Source of the DNA: Paenibacillus phyllosphaerae
GTDB taxonomy: Bacteria; Bacillota; Bacilli; Paenibacillales; Paenibacillaceae
Direction: 5' to 3'
DNA length: 64,000 nucleotides
NCBI RefSeq assembly: GCF_014192105.1
Contig: NZ_JACHXK010000003.1
Coordinates: forward strand, 434,001 to 498,000
Under the pieces are notes generated by a model. The model saw only the letters and a list, made by a program, of their open reading frames with translations, had not been told where the DNA came from and made no database searches. Within the stretch, counting starts at the first letter, position 1. Each line of letters begins with the position of its first letter. The position numbers and the translations under genes were made by a program. Below are positions 21,328 to 30,063 of this stretch, in pieces.

Positions 21328-22937
21328 TGCTTCGTTCGGAAATAGCGGCCGATGACGGGCAGCCTTGAGACGTCATGACGGTCGATGATGCCCATTTTGA
21401 TCATCAACAAAAGGTAAATAATGATACCTGCAGCGCATGCGAGCAACAGATTGTGCCATAAGCTAGGCAGGGCGTTTTGATTCATTACCCACAGGGCACT
21501 ACCGCCCATGATGGTCATGGCAGCGCCGACCTTCACGAAGTCGAGCAGCTGAATGCGAAACCCGACGAAGCGCATGACACTGATGCCGTGCAAAATGGTG
21601 ACCAGCGCCGTGTTGACATTAATGGCAATGAGCGCACCTTTGATGCCAAGCGCGGGATCGGACGCGAGCTGGACGATTAGAATCAGCTTCACAATCGCGC
21701 CGATTAGCGTATTCATCAGTGCCGTGCCTGGTTTGTCCAATGCTTGCAGCGCTGCCTGCAGCGGGGCCTGCAAATAAATGAAGATACCGATCGGCGCCAT
21801 CCATTGCAGCATATGTCCGATGTCGGCTTGGTCATAAACGATCAAGCAGATCGGTGCAGCGAACAGCGACATCACCACGATGAAAGGCGCTCCGGTTACG
21901 AGCGAGAGCCGCATGGATTGATGCAGCCGTTTGTGGATCATTTTCCGGTCGCCTCTGGCAGCTGCTTCTGAGAGTGAGGGGACTAGCGATACGGCAAGGG
22001 AATACGTTAAGGCAGTAGGCAGCAGCAGGATCGGTATGATCATCCCCTGCAGCGCTCCATATTGAGTGGTTGCCGCACTTATCGTCAGACCGGCGGCGAC
22101 CAGAGCCCGGGTTGTCAGAATGGATTCGAATAGATAAGAGAATGAGCCAATCAGCTTACTTGCGGTTACGGGTACAGACAGCCCAATGAGCCTGCGTAGA
22201 ATTGGCTGCCGTTTGAACAGGACCTGATTGCGCGGGACTTGGTTGGTTTCCGTGCCGGCTTCCTCTTGTTCTTCCTGCTGTGATATAGGCGTGTCAGATG
22301 AGTTCTTGCGGCGCTGCACATAGTGAGACAGCAAGACGAGCAAGGCTGCAATCTCGCCCGCGACGACGCCGAGCATCGCTCCTGCAGCGGCCCATTCCAG
22401 TCCGTAGGGCAACAGCCATTTGGCAAAGAGCAGCGAGCCAACAATGCGGATCATCGTCTCTACGGTCTGCGAGGCAGCTGTCGGAATCATGTTCTGCATC
22501 CCTTGGAAGTATCCGCGATAGACTGAGCCGATGCCGATAATGAGCAGAAGCGGTACAGTGACCTGCAGCGTCCGGTAAACGCGCTCGTCCGTCATCAAGG
22601 AGGTCGAGATCCAAGGAATAAGCGCAACGAACAGCACAGTGAGCAGCAATGACAGCATGACCGTAAGCCCCATCGCCGCTCGGAAAATCTGTTTGACCCG
22701 GCGGCTGTCGCCTTTGGATTCGGCTTCCGCAATCCACTTGGCCACTGCAAGCGGGATGCCTCCGGTAATAATGGTGAGAAGTACAATCAGAAAGGGATAT
22801 ACCAGCTGATAAATCCCCACCCCTTCGGCCCCCATGATCCGTGGCAGTGCAATGCGGGGGACAAAGCCGAGTATCCGGTTCAGAATGCCGGCTGCGAGCA
22901 GGATAAGTGCTCCTTTAATAAAGGTTTGCTTCGTCAC
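21324..22937 (-). CDS. spoVB: Stage V sporulation protein B, MOP-family lipid flippase
   Basis: A 537-residue polytopic protein (about 14 helices) of the MVF/SpoVB branch of the MOP exporter superfamily. The N-terminus GILNRILGFVPRIALPRIMGAEG and GIPLAVAKWIAE are family-typical. SpoVB is thought to flip lipid-linked precursors for spore cortex synthesis. The start is GTG at 22937 with AGAGGGA upstream. An acidic, Gln/Glu-rich cytoplasmic loop lies in the middle. Position before comN and secDF matches B. subtilis. Confidence 0.9.
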   Translation of the reverse strand: MTKQTFIKGALILLAAGILNRILGFVPRIALPRIMGAEGVGIYQLVYPFLIVLLTIITGGIPLAVAKWIAEAESKGDSRRVKQIFRAAMGLTVMLSLLLTVLFVALIPWISTSLMTDERVYRTLQVTVPLLLIIGIGSVYRGYFQGMQNMIPTAASQTVETMIRIVGSLLFAKWLLPYGLEWAAAGAMLGVVAGEIAALLVLLSHYVQRRKNSSDTPISQQEEQEEAGTETNQVPRNQVLFKRQPILRRLIGLSVPVTASKLIGSFSYLFESILTTRALVAAGLTISAATTQYGALQGMIIPILLLPTALTYSLAVSLVPSLSEAAARGDRKMIHKRLHQSMRLSLVTGAPFIVVMSLFAAPICLIVYDQADIGHMLQWMAPIGIFIYLQAPLQAALQALDKPGTALMNTLIGAIVKLILIVQLASDPALGIKGALIAINVNTALVTILHGISVMRFVGFRIQLLDFVKVGAAMTIMGGSALWVMNQNALPSLWHNLLLACAAGIIIYLLLMIKMGIIDRHDVSRLPVIGRYFRTKH

Positions 22938-23016
22938 GTCGATTCCCTCTCTTATTTAGAACATGTCCGGGTACTCTAAACTATGCAGGGGATGTCCTGT
23001 TCCATGTCACACAAAT

Positions 23017-23045
23017 TTGACACGCTAGTTTTGAGAAGAAATAAA
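23017..23045 (+). promoter_or_regulatory. Probable promoter of comN
   Basis: Perfect TTGACA (23017-23022), 17-nt spacer, AATAAA (23040-23045, four of six). Confidence 0.5.
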
Positions 23046-23109
23046 GGAATATGATGGCATGTTAGCGAATGAGAAAGGCATGAGGAAGTGGCGTGAGGGG
23101 GCAGCAGCA

Positions 23110-23349
23110 ATGACGCAAGAAGAATGGATAGAATCGATCGAGGAGTTATGCGAGAGTAAGGCATACGAGTTTCGGCTGGTGGGGTACGAACATGTAACGG
23201 GGCAAGATATCTGGCAGTGCGTAAGCGATCGTTACCGCAAAACGGGAGAACCCGCCAGGCATGAAGTGGTGAATGATATTTTGTCGCTGAAGGTGACAAA
23301 GTTTATGAATTTTCTGACAATAAGCGCATATCGGGGAACCCATTTTTAA
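23110..23349 (+). CDS. comN: ComN-like post-transcriptional regulator
   Basis: A small protein (79 residues from ATG 23110; 96 from ATG 23059) matching ComN/YrzD, which in B. subtilis post-transcriptionally promotes comE expression. The conserved core is YEFRLVGYEHVTGQDIWQCV followed by EVVNDILSLKVTKFMNFLT. ATG 23110 has GTGAGGGGG eight bases upstream; ATG 23059 has a weaker AAAGGA. Position between spoVB and secD supports the call. Its stop codon lies inside the terminator stem. Confidence 0.8.
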   Translation: MTQEEWIESIEELCESKAYEFRLVGYEHVTGQDIWQCVSDRYRKTGEPARHEVVNDILSLKVTKFMNFLTISAYRGTHF

Positions 23350-23368
23350 CAGATGGGCTCTTTTTTTT
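23336..23368 (+). terminator. Intrinsic terminator of comN
   Basis: GAACCCAT (23336-23343) pairs with ATGGGCTC (23353-23360); eight T follow. Confidence 0.88.
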
Positions 23369-23395
23369 GACTCGATTTTCCTGCAGGGCTATAAT
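23367..23395 (+). promoter_or_regulatory. Sigma-A promoter of secDF
   Basis: TTGACT (23367-23372), 17-nt spacer, perfect TATAAT (23390-23395). The -35 begins inside the U-tract of the comN terminator. Confidence 0.8.
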
Positions 23396-23523
23396 AACAA
23401 AAGACAAGCAACGGCCAATTTGCCATCATTCGACATGGCGAAATGGCCCCAAATCGTCAGATGAAAGGCGGAAGGCCAAGCCTTTCCTACTTTCACTACA
23501 TACAAGGGGGAGCAAAGGGCATT

Positions 23524-24789
23524 ATGAAGCGTCTGTTAGCACTAATCGTCACCGTCGTCGTAACACTTGGCGTCGTTGCCGCTACAAGCCCATGGCTCGT
23601 CGATCAAGTCAAATTAGGACTCGATCTGAAGGGCGGATTCGAAATTTTGTACGAAGCGGAGCCACTGACCGAAGGTGGACAAGTTACCCAGGATGCATTG
23701 CGCCAGACGGCGAAGAGCCTCGAGCATCGCGCGAACGAAACGGGAGTCGCGGAGCCGGAGATTACGCCAGAAGGAGCGAACCGTATACGGGTCAAGATTG
23801 CCGGTGTTACGGATGAAGCGAATGTACGGGAAATTCTGAAGACGCCATCGCAATTGACGTTCCGCAGTGCTGTCGGATGCACCGAAGGAACCGGTTATTG
23901 CAAAACCGAGCTTACAGGCACGGACTTCGTCGAAGGCGGCGCAAGCTACCAACAGACGACTCTTGGCGGCTATGAAATTACGATTAAGCTGAAGGATGCC
24001 AGCAAATTCGGCGAGGTAACGAAATCGATCGCCGCTCTGACGAACGGTCAGAACCAGCTTGCGATCTATATGGACGAGACGCAAGTATCCGCGCCGAACG
24101 TATCGCAGCAAATTAACAGCAGCGACGCGGTCATTACGGGCGACTTCACGCGCGAAGAAGCTAAGGACCTTGCGGATAAAATCAATCTTGGCGCACTGCC
24201 GCTGAAATTGACGGAGAAATATACGCAAAGCGTAGGCGCGACGCTCGGTAAGCTATCGTTGCAGCAAACGCTCTTCGCTGGTGGACTTGGCACGGTTCTG
24301 ATCTTGATCTTCATGATCGTGTTCTACCGACTGCCAGGCTTGATTGCAAGCTTCACGATCATTGCGTTCATTTGGCTGTTGCTGCTCGGATTCTGGCTGA
24401 TCAATGCGACCTTGACCTTGCCAGGTATTGCGGCGTTCATCCTCGGAATCGGGATGGCGGTTGACGCCAACATCATTATGGCCGAGCGGATTAAAGAAGA
24501 AATTCGCAGCGGTAAGAGCATCTTGTCTGCTCATCGTGCGGGGTCGAAACGCTCGTTCTTAACGATCATCGATGCGCACGTGACGACGATTATTGCAGCG
24601 CTCGTGATGTTCTTCATCGGTACAGGCGCAGTTAAAGGTTTCGCGGTTGTATTGCTGCTTACGGAAGTCGTTAGTATTCTTACGAACGTATTCTTCTCGC
24701 GTTTCCTCCTCAGCCTGCTCATTCGTAGCAATCTTGTTAAGAAAACAACACTTCTTGGTGTGAGGGAGGACGAGATCCGTGCGCTATAA
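23524..24789 (+). CDS. secD: Protein translocase subunit SecD
   Basis: A 421-residue RND-type protein that uses the proton gradient to pull exported proteins. It has an N-terminal helix, an extracellular P1 region with the LGLDLKGGFEILYE motif, and five C-terminal helices including GIGMAVDANIIMAERIKEE. B. subtilis has a fused SecDF; here SecD and SecF are separate, the last codons of secD overlapping secF by 11 nt. ATG 23524 follows a GGGGGAGC SD. A GGAAGGC/GCCTTTCC hairpin lies in the 5'UTR. Confidence 0.96.
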   Translation: MKRLLALIVTVVVTLGVVAATSPWLVDQVKLGLDLKGGFEILYEAEPLTEGGQVTQDALRQTAKSLEHRANETGVAEPEITPEGANRIRVKIAGVTDEANVREILKTPSQLTFRSAVGCTEGTGYCKTELTGTDFVEGGASYQQTTLGGYEITIKLKDASKFGEVTKSIAALTNGQNQLAIYMDETQVSAPNVSQQINSSDAVITGDFTREEAKDLADKINLGALPLKLTEKYTQSVGATLGKLSLQQTLFAGGLGTVLILIFMIVFYRLPGLIASFTIIAFIWLLLLGFWLINATLTLPGIAAFILGIGMAVDANIIMAERIKEEIRSGKSILSAHRAGSKRSFLTIIDAHVTTIIAALVMFFIGTGAVKGFAVVLLLTEVVSILTNVFFSRFLLSLLIRSNLVKKTTLLGVREDEIRAL

Positions 24790-25708
24790 TTACTTTGGTG
24801 AGAACAAACGGACGTTTAGCTTCGTAGATAAAAGCCGTCACTTCTTCATATTCTCGATCGCCATTACGATTCTCGGGATCATTGTTCTGGCAGCGATGGG
24901 CTTGAATTACGGCGTTGATTTCCGTGCTGGATCGAACGTTGACGTTGCGGTCAAGCAGAACTTGTCCGATCAGAAGGAAGCGATTGAGCAATTCCTTGCC
25001 GACGGCGAGTATGGAACTTCGCATTTGACCATGGGCGAAAGCCGAATCACGATTCGTTTCGACGAAGTACTCGGCGATACGAAAGAGCAACAGCTCAAAA
25101 CCGACTTTGCAGCCAAGTTCGACAAGGAAGCCTCCTTCGAGGTGAACACGGTAGACGTCGAGATGGCGCGTGAGTTGCAGCTCAACGCGCTGAAAGCGGT
25201 GCTACTCGCAAGTCTCGGGATCATTATCTACGTGAGCATCCGGTTCGAATGGCGATTTGCGGTTGCTGCCGTAGTCGCTTTGCTGCATGACGCCTTTATC
25301 GTCATCAGTTTGTTCTCGATCTTCCGCCTGCAGGTCAATCTGCCGTTTATAGTCGCGGTACTCACTATAATCGGGTACTCTATCAATGATACGGTTGTTA
25401 TCTTCGATAGGATTCGTGAAAATATGCGTTTTGCGAAAATAAAATCGTACGAAGATCTGAAACGCGTCGTGAACGATAGTGTATGGCAGACGCTGACCCG
25501 TTCGATCAACACCGTCATGACGGTAATTGTTGCCGCAGCATGCTTGTTTATTTTCGGCAGCGAATCGATTAAAATGTTCTCACTGGCCATTTTGTTCGGT
25601 CTCTTCTGCGGCGCGTATTCGTCTATCTTTATTGCTAGCCCGCTGTGGCTGGTCATGAAGAAGAGACAAAAGCCGAAGACGCCGGCGAAAGTGACAACAG
25701 CTCCATAA
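24779..25708 (+). CDS. secF: Protein translocase subunit SecF
   Basis: A 309-residue partner of SecD with six helices. Conserved: MGLNYGVDFRAGSNVDV after the first helix and YSINDTVVIFDRIRENM in the fourth. The start is GTG 24779 with GGGAGGAC upstream, overlapping secD by 11 nt, so translation is coupled. Confidence 0.96.
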   Translation: MRYNYFGENKRTFSFVDKSRHFFIFSIAITILGIIVLAAMGLNYGVDFRAGSNVDVAVKQNLSDQKEAIEQFLADGEYGTSHLTMGESRITIRFDEVLGDTKEQQLKTDFAAKFDKEASFEVNTVDVEMARELQLNALKAVLLASLGIIIYVSIRFEWRFAVAAVVALLHDAFIVISLFSIFRLQVNLPFIVAVLTIIGYSINDTVVIFDRIRENMRFAKIKSYEDLKRVVNDSVWQTLTRSINTVMTVIVAAACLFIFGSESIKMFSLAILFGLFCGAYSSIFIASPLWLVMKKRQKPKTPAKVTTAP

Positions 25709-25788
25709 ACGAAAGTGACAACCAGTTGTTAATGACAATCAGTAATACCCCTTGCCGAACTAGGGGGTTCAGGGGGAGATATTCATTC

Positions 25789-26700
25789 ATGACAACTAAT
25801 GAACGTTATGCACGAGCGGAGACGGCTGCTTGGATGAGTCTGCTCGGTAATGTTGGTATTGCTGCAATTAAGATGGGCGTTGGCATGATGGGCAGTAAAG
25901 CGCTTCTTGCCGACGCCTGCCGCAGTGCCTCTGATGCGTCAGCGGCGTTCGTATCGCTAACTGCTTTACGTCGCCGCCGTCAATTCGGGGCAAACGATGC
26001 GCCGGTTCCGATGACGAAAGGGCGCGTCGAGTCCGTTACTGGCGTTATGATCTCAATGATGCTGATGATTATGGGGCTTGAGGTTGGCATATCAGCGATC
26101 AAGTCCATAGCTGATGGCATCGACGAAGGTCCAGGATGGTCAGCTGTTACGACCGTGCTGATCGCTTTCCTGATCAAGGAGATTTTCTTCCCTGTGAAGG
26201 AACGCCGAACGGACTTGTACGCTACACTGGCTGCACTTGTCGGTACTGGAACTGCCGCACTCGGCGAACCGCTTAATCTTCCGATCCTTTATTATTTTGA
26301 TCCGGCCTCATCGATCGTTATTGTCGTTGTTGTACTTACAAACGGTTACCGGGTTGCGACGGCTTCGGTGCTCAAGCGCAGCTATTGCGAAGAGCAGCCT
26401 GCCGATATCAACGAATTCAAAGCTGCTGTTCAGCGGATTGAAGGGGTTGTTACGGTTGAGGAGCTGCGGGCCAGAGAACACGGCCACTATGTCATAACAG
26501 ATGTTGTCATCACAGTGAACCCGCGCATTACTGTGATGGAAGGCAATGAGATTGCCAAGCGAGTCAAATATTTCTTGATGAAACGGTTCAGCCATGTCAC
26601 GGACGTAACGGTTCACGTACAGCCTTACGATCCCGGCTATCCGTACAAAACGAATCACGATCCGAATCAGGAACAACAATTGCCGACGCTGCTGCAATAG
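25789..26700 (+). CDS. Cation diffusion facilitator family protein with altered metal site
   Basis: A 303-residue CDF-type protein: six membrane helices and a C-terminal cytoplasmic domain (about 212-290) ending VTDVTVHVQP, as in zinc/manganese CDF transporters. The usual TM2 ligand motif (H/D-x-x-x-D) reads ACRSASD here, with Arg in the ligand position. The HPYGHG loop is absent, and the TM5 region (RRTDLYATLAALVG) lacks the H-x-x-x-D pair. It may not carry metal in the usual way. ATG 25789 follows AGGGGGAG. It stands alone between secF and recJ and ends in a terminator. Confidence 0.82.
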   Translation: MTTNERYARAETAAWMSLLGNVGIAAIKMGVGMMGSKALLADACRSASDASAAFVSLTALRRRRQFGANDAPVPMTKGRVESVTGVMISMMLMIMGLEVGISAIKSIADGIDEGPGWSAVTTVLIAFLIKEIFFPVKERRTDLYATLAALVGTGTAALGEPLNLPILYYFDPASSIVIVVVVLTNGYRVATASVLKRSYCEEQPADINEFKAAVQRIEGVVTVEELRAREHGHYVITDVVITVNPRITVMEGNEIAKRVKYFLMKRFSHVTDVTVHVQPYDPGYPYKTNHDPNQEQQLPTLLQ

Positions 26701-26719
26701 CAGCGGCGGTTTGTTTTTT
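26683..26719 (+). terminator. Intrinsic terminator of the CDF gene
   Basis: CCG-A-CGCTGC pairs with GCAGCG-G-CGG across the stop codon; TTTGTTTTTT follows. Confidence 0.82.
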
Positions 26720-26821
26720 GAAATATGGGAATTTATAAGTTTCACGGTTATAAATCATCCTCTATTTCTATGGAATGAAACGCGCTGCGCCATTAAAGAC
26801 GGCGAAAACCGTTTCACCTTG
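26717..26821 (+). promoter_or_regulatory. Candidate structured leader RNA, copy 1 (upstream of recJ)
   Basis: A 105-nt sequence that recurs at 36863-36967. Hairpin P1 is ATTTATAA (26731-26738) with TTATAAAT (26748-26755). P2 is TGAAACG (26776-26782) with CGTTTCA (26810-26816), enclosing P3, CGCC (26788-26791) with GGCG (26801-26804) and an ATTAA-starting loop. It ends 27 nt before the recJ start. Family not recognised. Transcription is inferred from its place in the 5'UTR. Confidence 0.7.
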
Positions 26822-26848
26822 ATTCCCGAAGGAAGGAAGCGTGAGCTT

Positions 26849-29305
26849 TTGATTCATGCGAAGACAAGATGGAACGTGACCCGGCTAGGTCACGAGAATG
26901 AAGAGCTGGCTGCCCAGCTAAGCAAGCAGCTTAAATTGCCTGCGCTCGTAGCCCGGCTGCTCGTTCAACGGGGGATACGTTCCGCTGAGGAAGCACATCT
27001 TTTCTTGAATGCGGGAGAAGACCGATTGCACGATCCCTATCTTCTCAAAGATATGGACAAGGCCGTCGCGCGGATTCGCAAGGCCGTCGAGCACGATGAG
27101 CGCGTCCGGATTTACGGCGATTATGACGCTGACGGCGTTTCTTCGACGACGCTTATGACCTATTTATTCCGCGAGCTTGGCCTTAAGTTCGATCATTATA
27201 TTCCCCATCGAACCATTGAGGGCTACGGTCTTAATGATCGAGCGATCGATATGGCGCACGAGCTTGGCGTAACGCTTATTGTAACGGTAGATACGGGAAT
27301 TAGCGCAGTCGAGCAAATCGCCTATGCCAATTCGCTAGGCATCGATGTAGTCGTGACCGACCACCATGAACCGCCCGCGATACTTCCTCAAGCGCTGGCT
27401 CTCGTTAATCCGAAGCAAGAAGACTGCCCGTATCCGTTCAAAGGTCTCGCAGGGGTAGGCGTTGCTTTCAAGCTGGCGACAGCCATGCTGGAACGTCCGC
27501 CTATCGAGTGGACGGATATCTATGCGCTTGGTACGATCGCGGATCTAATGCCGCTTACCGACGAGAATCGCATATTGGTCCGCTATGGGCTTGAGCAATT
27601 GAAACGCACCGAGAAACCCGGGTTCCGCGCACTTGCCGATGTGGCCGGGATTGATCTGACCCGTGTTACGTCCACCAATATTGCCTTCGGCATGGCCCCC
27701 CGGATTAATGCTGCCGGAAGGCTTGCCCATGCGAATCAATCGGTGGAGCTGCTCGTCGCCGATAACGACGATTCAGCCCTAGCGTCGGCTCACGCGTTGG
27801 ATGCGCTCAACAAGGAACGCCAGCAGGTTGTGGAAGCGATCGTGGAAGAGGCTAAAGCGCAATGGGCGGACAAATGCCTGGCGGCCCAAGAAGCGGGCAA
27901 ACCGGAGCCGTCGGTCATTGTGTTGGCAGGTGAAGGCTGGAACGCCGGTGTTGTCGGTATCGTCGCTTCGAAATTTATCGAATGGCACTATAAGCCGACG
28001 CTTATCCTGGGTATCGATGCTCAGACCGGTATGTGCAAAGGTTCGGCACGATCGATTGACGGCTATGACTTGCATGCCGCATTAACGGAATGCGATGCGC
28101 TGCTCGATCACTATGGCGGCCATCAAGCCGCTGCCGGCATGAGTCTGCATCGCGATCAGCTGGAAGCTTTCGAGACTCGACTGTGCGAGCTTGCCGATCA
28201 ATGGTTGCAACCTGACGATTGGATTCCGAAAACGACGATTGATTTGGCATGTACGATCGAAGAAGCTACGATAGAGGTGCTGGAGCAATTAGCGCTGCTC
28301 GAGCCTTTCGGTATTGGCAATTCGCCCCCCAAGCTGCTGCTTCAGCAGACTGATATTGCGGACAAGCGGACGATGGGCAAAGAAAGCAAGCATCTGAAAC
28401 TTACGCTCGGCGGCGGCAAGCGGCTTCTCGATGCGGTCGGCTTTGGGCTCGGCCATCTTGCTGAGCGGTTGACCGAAGGGGCGCAAGCACAGCTTGTCGG
28501 CGAATTGGCGATGAATGAGTGGAATGGACAACGGAAGGCGCAGTTCATGATCCATGATCTGAGCGTCGCTCAACTACGCTTGGTCGATTTGCGGGCGGAG
28601 CAGTCGCCGATGCAGGCATTCAGGCAGCTAATCGAGAGCAACAAAATCGATCCAGCCCAGGCGCTTATAGTTGCTGCGAGTTCGGCTTGGCGCGAGGCGG
28701 GTATTGAAGCAGCTGGTGATGCTGCTTCCCAACTGGTTATTGCGAGCTATGAAGATTGGCAGCAAGCTAACATCGAGGGCAAGCGAACGTTACTTTTGCT
28801 TGGCAAACCGTCGCTTAGGGAACTGGCCGGAATAATTCGTAGTTGCGTCCGGCTCGAATCTGTGTATGCTTTATATAGTCAGCCCAAATCGACAGGACGC
28901 CAAGGAAGAGCCGCGAGCGGCGGAACCGGTATGCCAGGACGAGAACATTTTGCACAACTGTATCAAACCTTGCGGCGTGTTGGACCGCTTCAGGATAGCG
29001 AACGCTCCCAGAGGCTGGCCGTAATGCTAGACTGGCCAGTCGAGACGGTCGAATTTATGGTGAACGTCTTTATTGAGCTGGAACTGGTTGAGATCCGTTC
29101 CGATATGCTCACACTACCCGTATCGCCGGCCAAGAGGGAACTGACAGAATCGCCTGCTTACCGCAAGCGAATGCATGCGGCCGAGGAGGAGAAGATTCTC
29201 TATGCTTCAGCCAAGGAGCTTGGCGCATGGCTGACAGAACAGACGCAAGCATCAAGAACCCAACATCACATGATTGAACAAGAAGAAGGAGTGGCAGTTT
29301 CATGA
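26849..29305 (+). CDS. recJ: Single-stranded-DNA-specific 5'-3' exonuclease RecJ
   Basis: An 818-residue DHH-family nuclease used in recombination and mismatch/base-excision repair. Motifs: [14 protein letters not shown] (about 90-103), [17 protein letters not shown] (the DHH motif), NAAGRLAHA and, in DHHA1, [13 protein letters not shown] with GGHQAAAG. An extended C-terminal domain (about 570-818) is typical of Bacillus-type RecJ. TTG 26849 is chosen because GGAAGGAAG lies about ten bases before it and the IHAKTRWNV start aligns with Bacillus RecJ; the frame is open further upstream through the leader element. Confidence 0.94.
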   Translation: MIHAKTRWNVTRLGHENEELAAQLSKQLKLPALVARLLVQRGIRSAEEAHLFLNAGEDRLHDPYLLKDMDKAVARIRKAVEHDERVRIYGDYDADGVSSTTLMTYLFRELGLKFDHYIPHRTIEGYGLNDRAIDMAHELGVTLIVTVDTGISAVEQIAYANSLGIDVVVTDHHEPPAILPQALALVNPKQEDCPYPFKGLAGVGVAFKLATAMLERPPIEWTDIYALGTIADLMPLTDENRILVRYGLEQLKRTEKPGFRALADVAGIDLTRVTSTNIAFGMAPRINAAGRLAHANQSVELLVADNDDSALASAHALDALNKERQQVVEAIVEEAKAQWADKCLAAQEAGKPEPSVIVLAGEGWNAGVVGIVASKFIEWHYKPTLILGIDAQTGMCKGSARSIDGYDLHAALTECDALLDHYGGHQAAAGMSLHRDQLEAFETRLCELADQWLQPDDWIPKTTIDLACTIEEATIEVLEQLALLEPFGIGNSPPKLLLQQTDIADKRTMGKESKHLKLTLGGGKRLLDAVGFGLGHLAERLTEGAQAQLVGELAMNEWNGQRKAQFMIHDLSVAQLRLVDLRAEQSPMQAFRQLIESNKIDPAQALIVAASSAWREAGIEAAGDAASQLVIASYEDWQQANIEGKRTLLLLGKPSLRELAGIIRSCVRLESVYALYSQPKSTGRQGRAASGGTGMPGREHFAQLYQTLRRVGPLQDSERSQRLAVMLDWPVETVEFMVNVFIELELVEIRSDMLTLPVSPAKRELTESPAYRKRMHAAEEEKILYASAKELGAWLTEQTQASRTQHHMIEQEEGVAVS

Positions 29306-29814
29306 ATTTCAAAGATTATATTCGCGTTATCCCGGACTACCCGCAACCAGGTATTCGCTTCAAGGATATTACGACGTTAACAAACAATGGCGAAGTGTAC
29401 AAATCCGCGATCGAAGCGATTAAACAAGCCGTAGCCAACAAAGAAATCGATCTGGTAGCAGGACCGGAAGCGCGCGGATTTATCGTCGGCGCACCGCTTG
29501 CGGTATCGCTTGGCGTCGGCTTCGTGCCGATTCGCAAGAGCGGCAAGCTGCCGGGCGAAGTGATTGAAGCTAGCTACGACCTCGAATATGGCGCTGATAA
29601 GCTGGCTATGCACAAGGACGCGATCAAGCCAGGTCAGCGTGTGCTGATTGCCGATGATCTGCTCGCGACAGGCGGCACTATTGCAACGACGATTAACCTG
29701 ATTCGCCAACTCGGCGGCGAAGTGGTCGGTGCGGCATTCCTGATCGAGCTTGGTTACCTTGACGGTCGCCAGAAGCTGGACGGCATCGATATTTTCTCCC
29801 TTATGACGTATTAA
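29302..29814 (+). CDS. apt: Adenine phosphoribosyltransferase
   Basis: A 170-residue type I PRTase that salvages adenine to AMP. Seen: [20 protein letters not shown] at the N-terminus, [10 protein letters not shown], and the PRPP loop [13 protein letters not shown] (about 114-126). Its ATG overlaps the recJ stop by 4 nt, with AGAAGGAG as SD. It lies before relA as in B. subtilis. Confidence 0.97.
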   Translation: MNFKDYIRVIPDYPQPGIRFKDITTLTNNGEVYKSAIEAIKQAVANKEIDLVAGPEARGFIVGAPLAVSLGVGFVPIRKSGKLPGEVIEASYDLEYGADKLAMHKDAIKPGQRVLIADDLLATGGTIATTINLIRQLGGEVVGAAFLIELGYLDGRQKLDGIDIFSLMTY

Positions 29815-29827
29815 TTAGAGACGCAAG

Positions 29828-29877
29828 CCCGCATGAGCTACGGAGTAATCCGGGCGCAGGCGGGTTTTCTTTTTTTA
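29828..29877 (+). terminator. Intrinsic terminator after apt
   Basis: CCCGC (29828-29832) pairs with GCGGG (29860-29864) enclosing CGGA/TCCG; a T-rich run follows. Confidence 0.85.
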
Positions 29878-29957
29878 TTTTGGATGCCAACAATCGGGGC
29901 GTTTCATCTTATGATGAAAAAGTGCATATTTCGTCGCTTTATGTGATGGAGTAACAG

Positions 29958-29987
29958 TTGACGCGATATGGTCTATGGGGGCATAAT
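29958..29987 (+). promoter_or_regulatory. Probable promoter of relA
   Basis: TTGACG (29958-29963), 18-nt spacer, CATAAT (29982-29987), about 77 nt before relA. A TTTCATC/GATGAAA hairpin (near 29902) lies just upstream. Confidence 0.6.
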
Positions 29988-30063
29988 AGGGGAAATACGC
30001 ACTGCCTCCGGTTTTTGCACGATAGGAAGAAGCGGCCAGGCAGGAATCCGAAAGGGACGTTTC

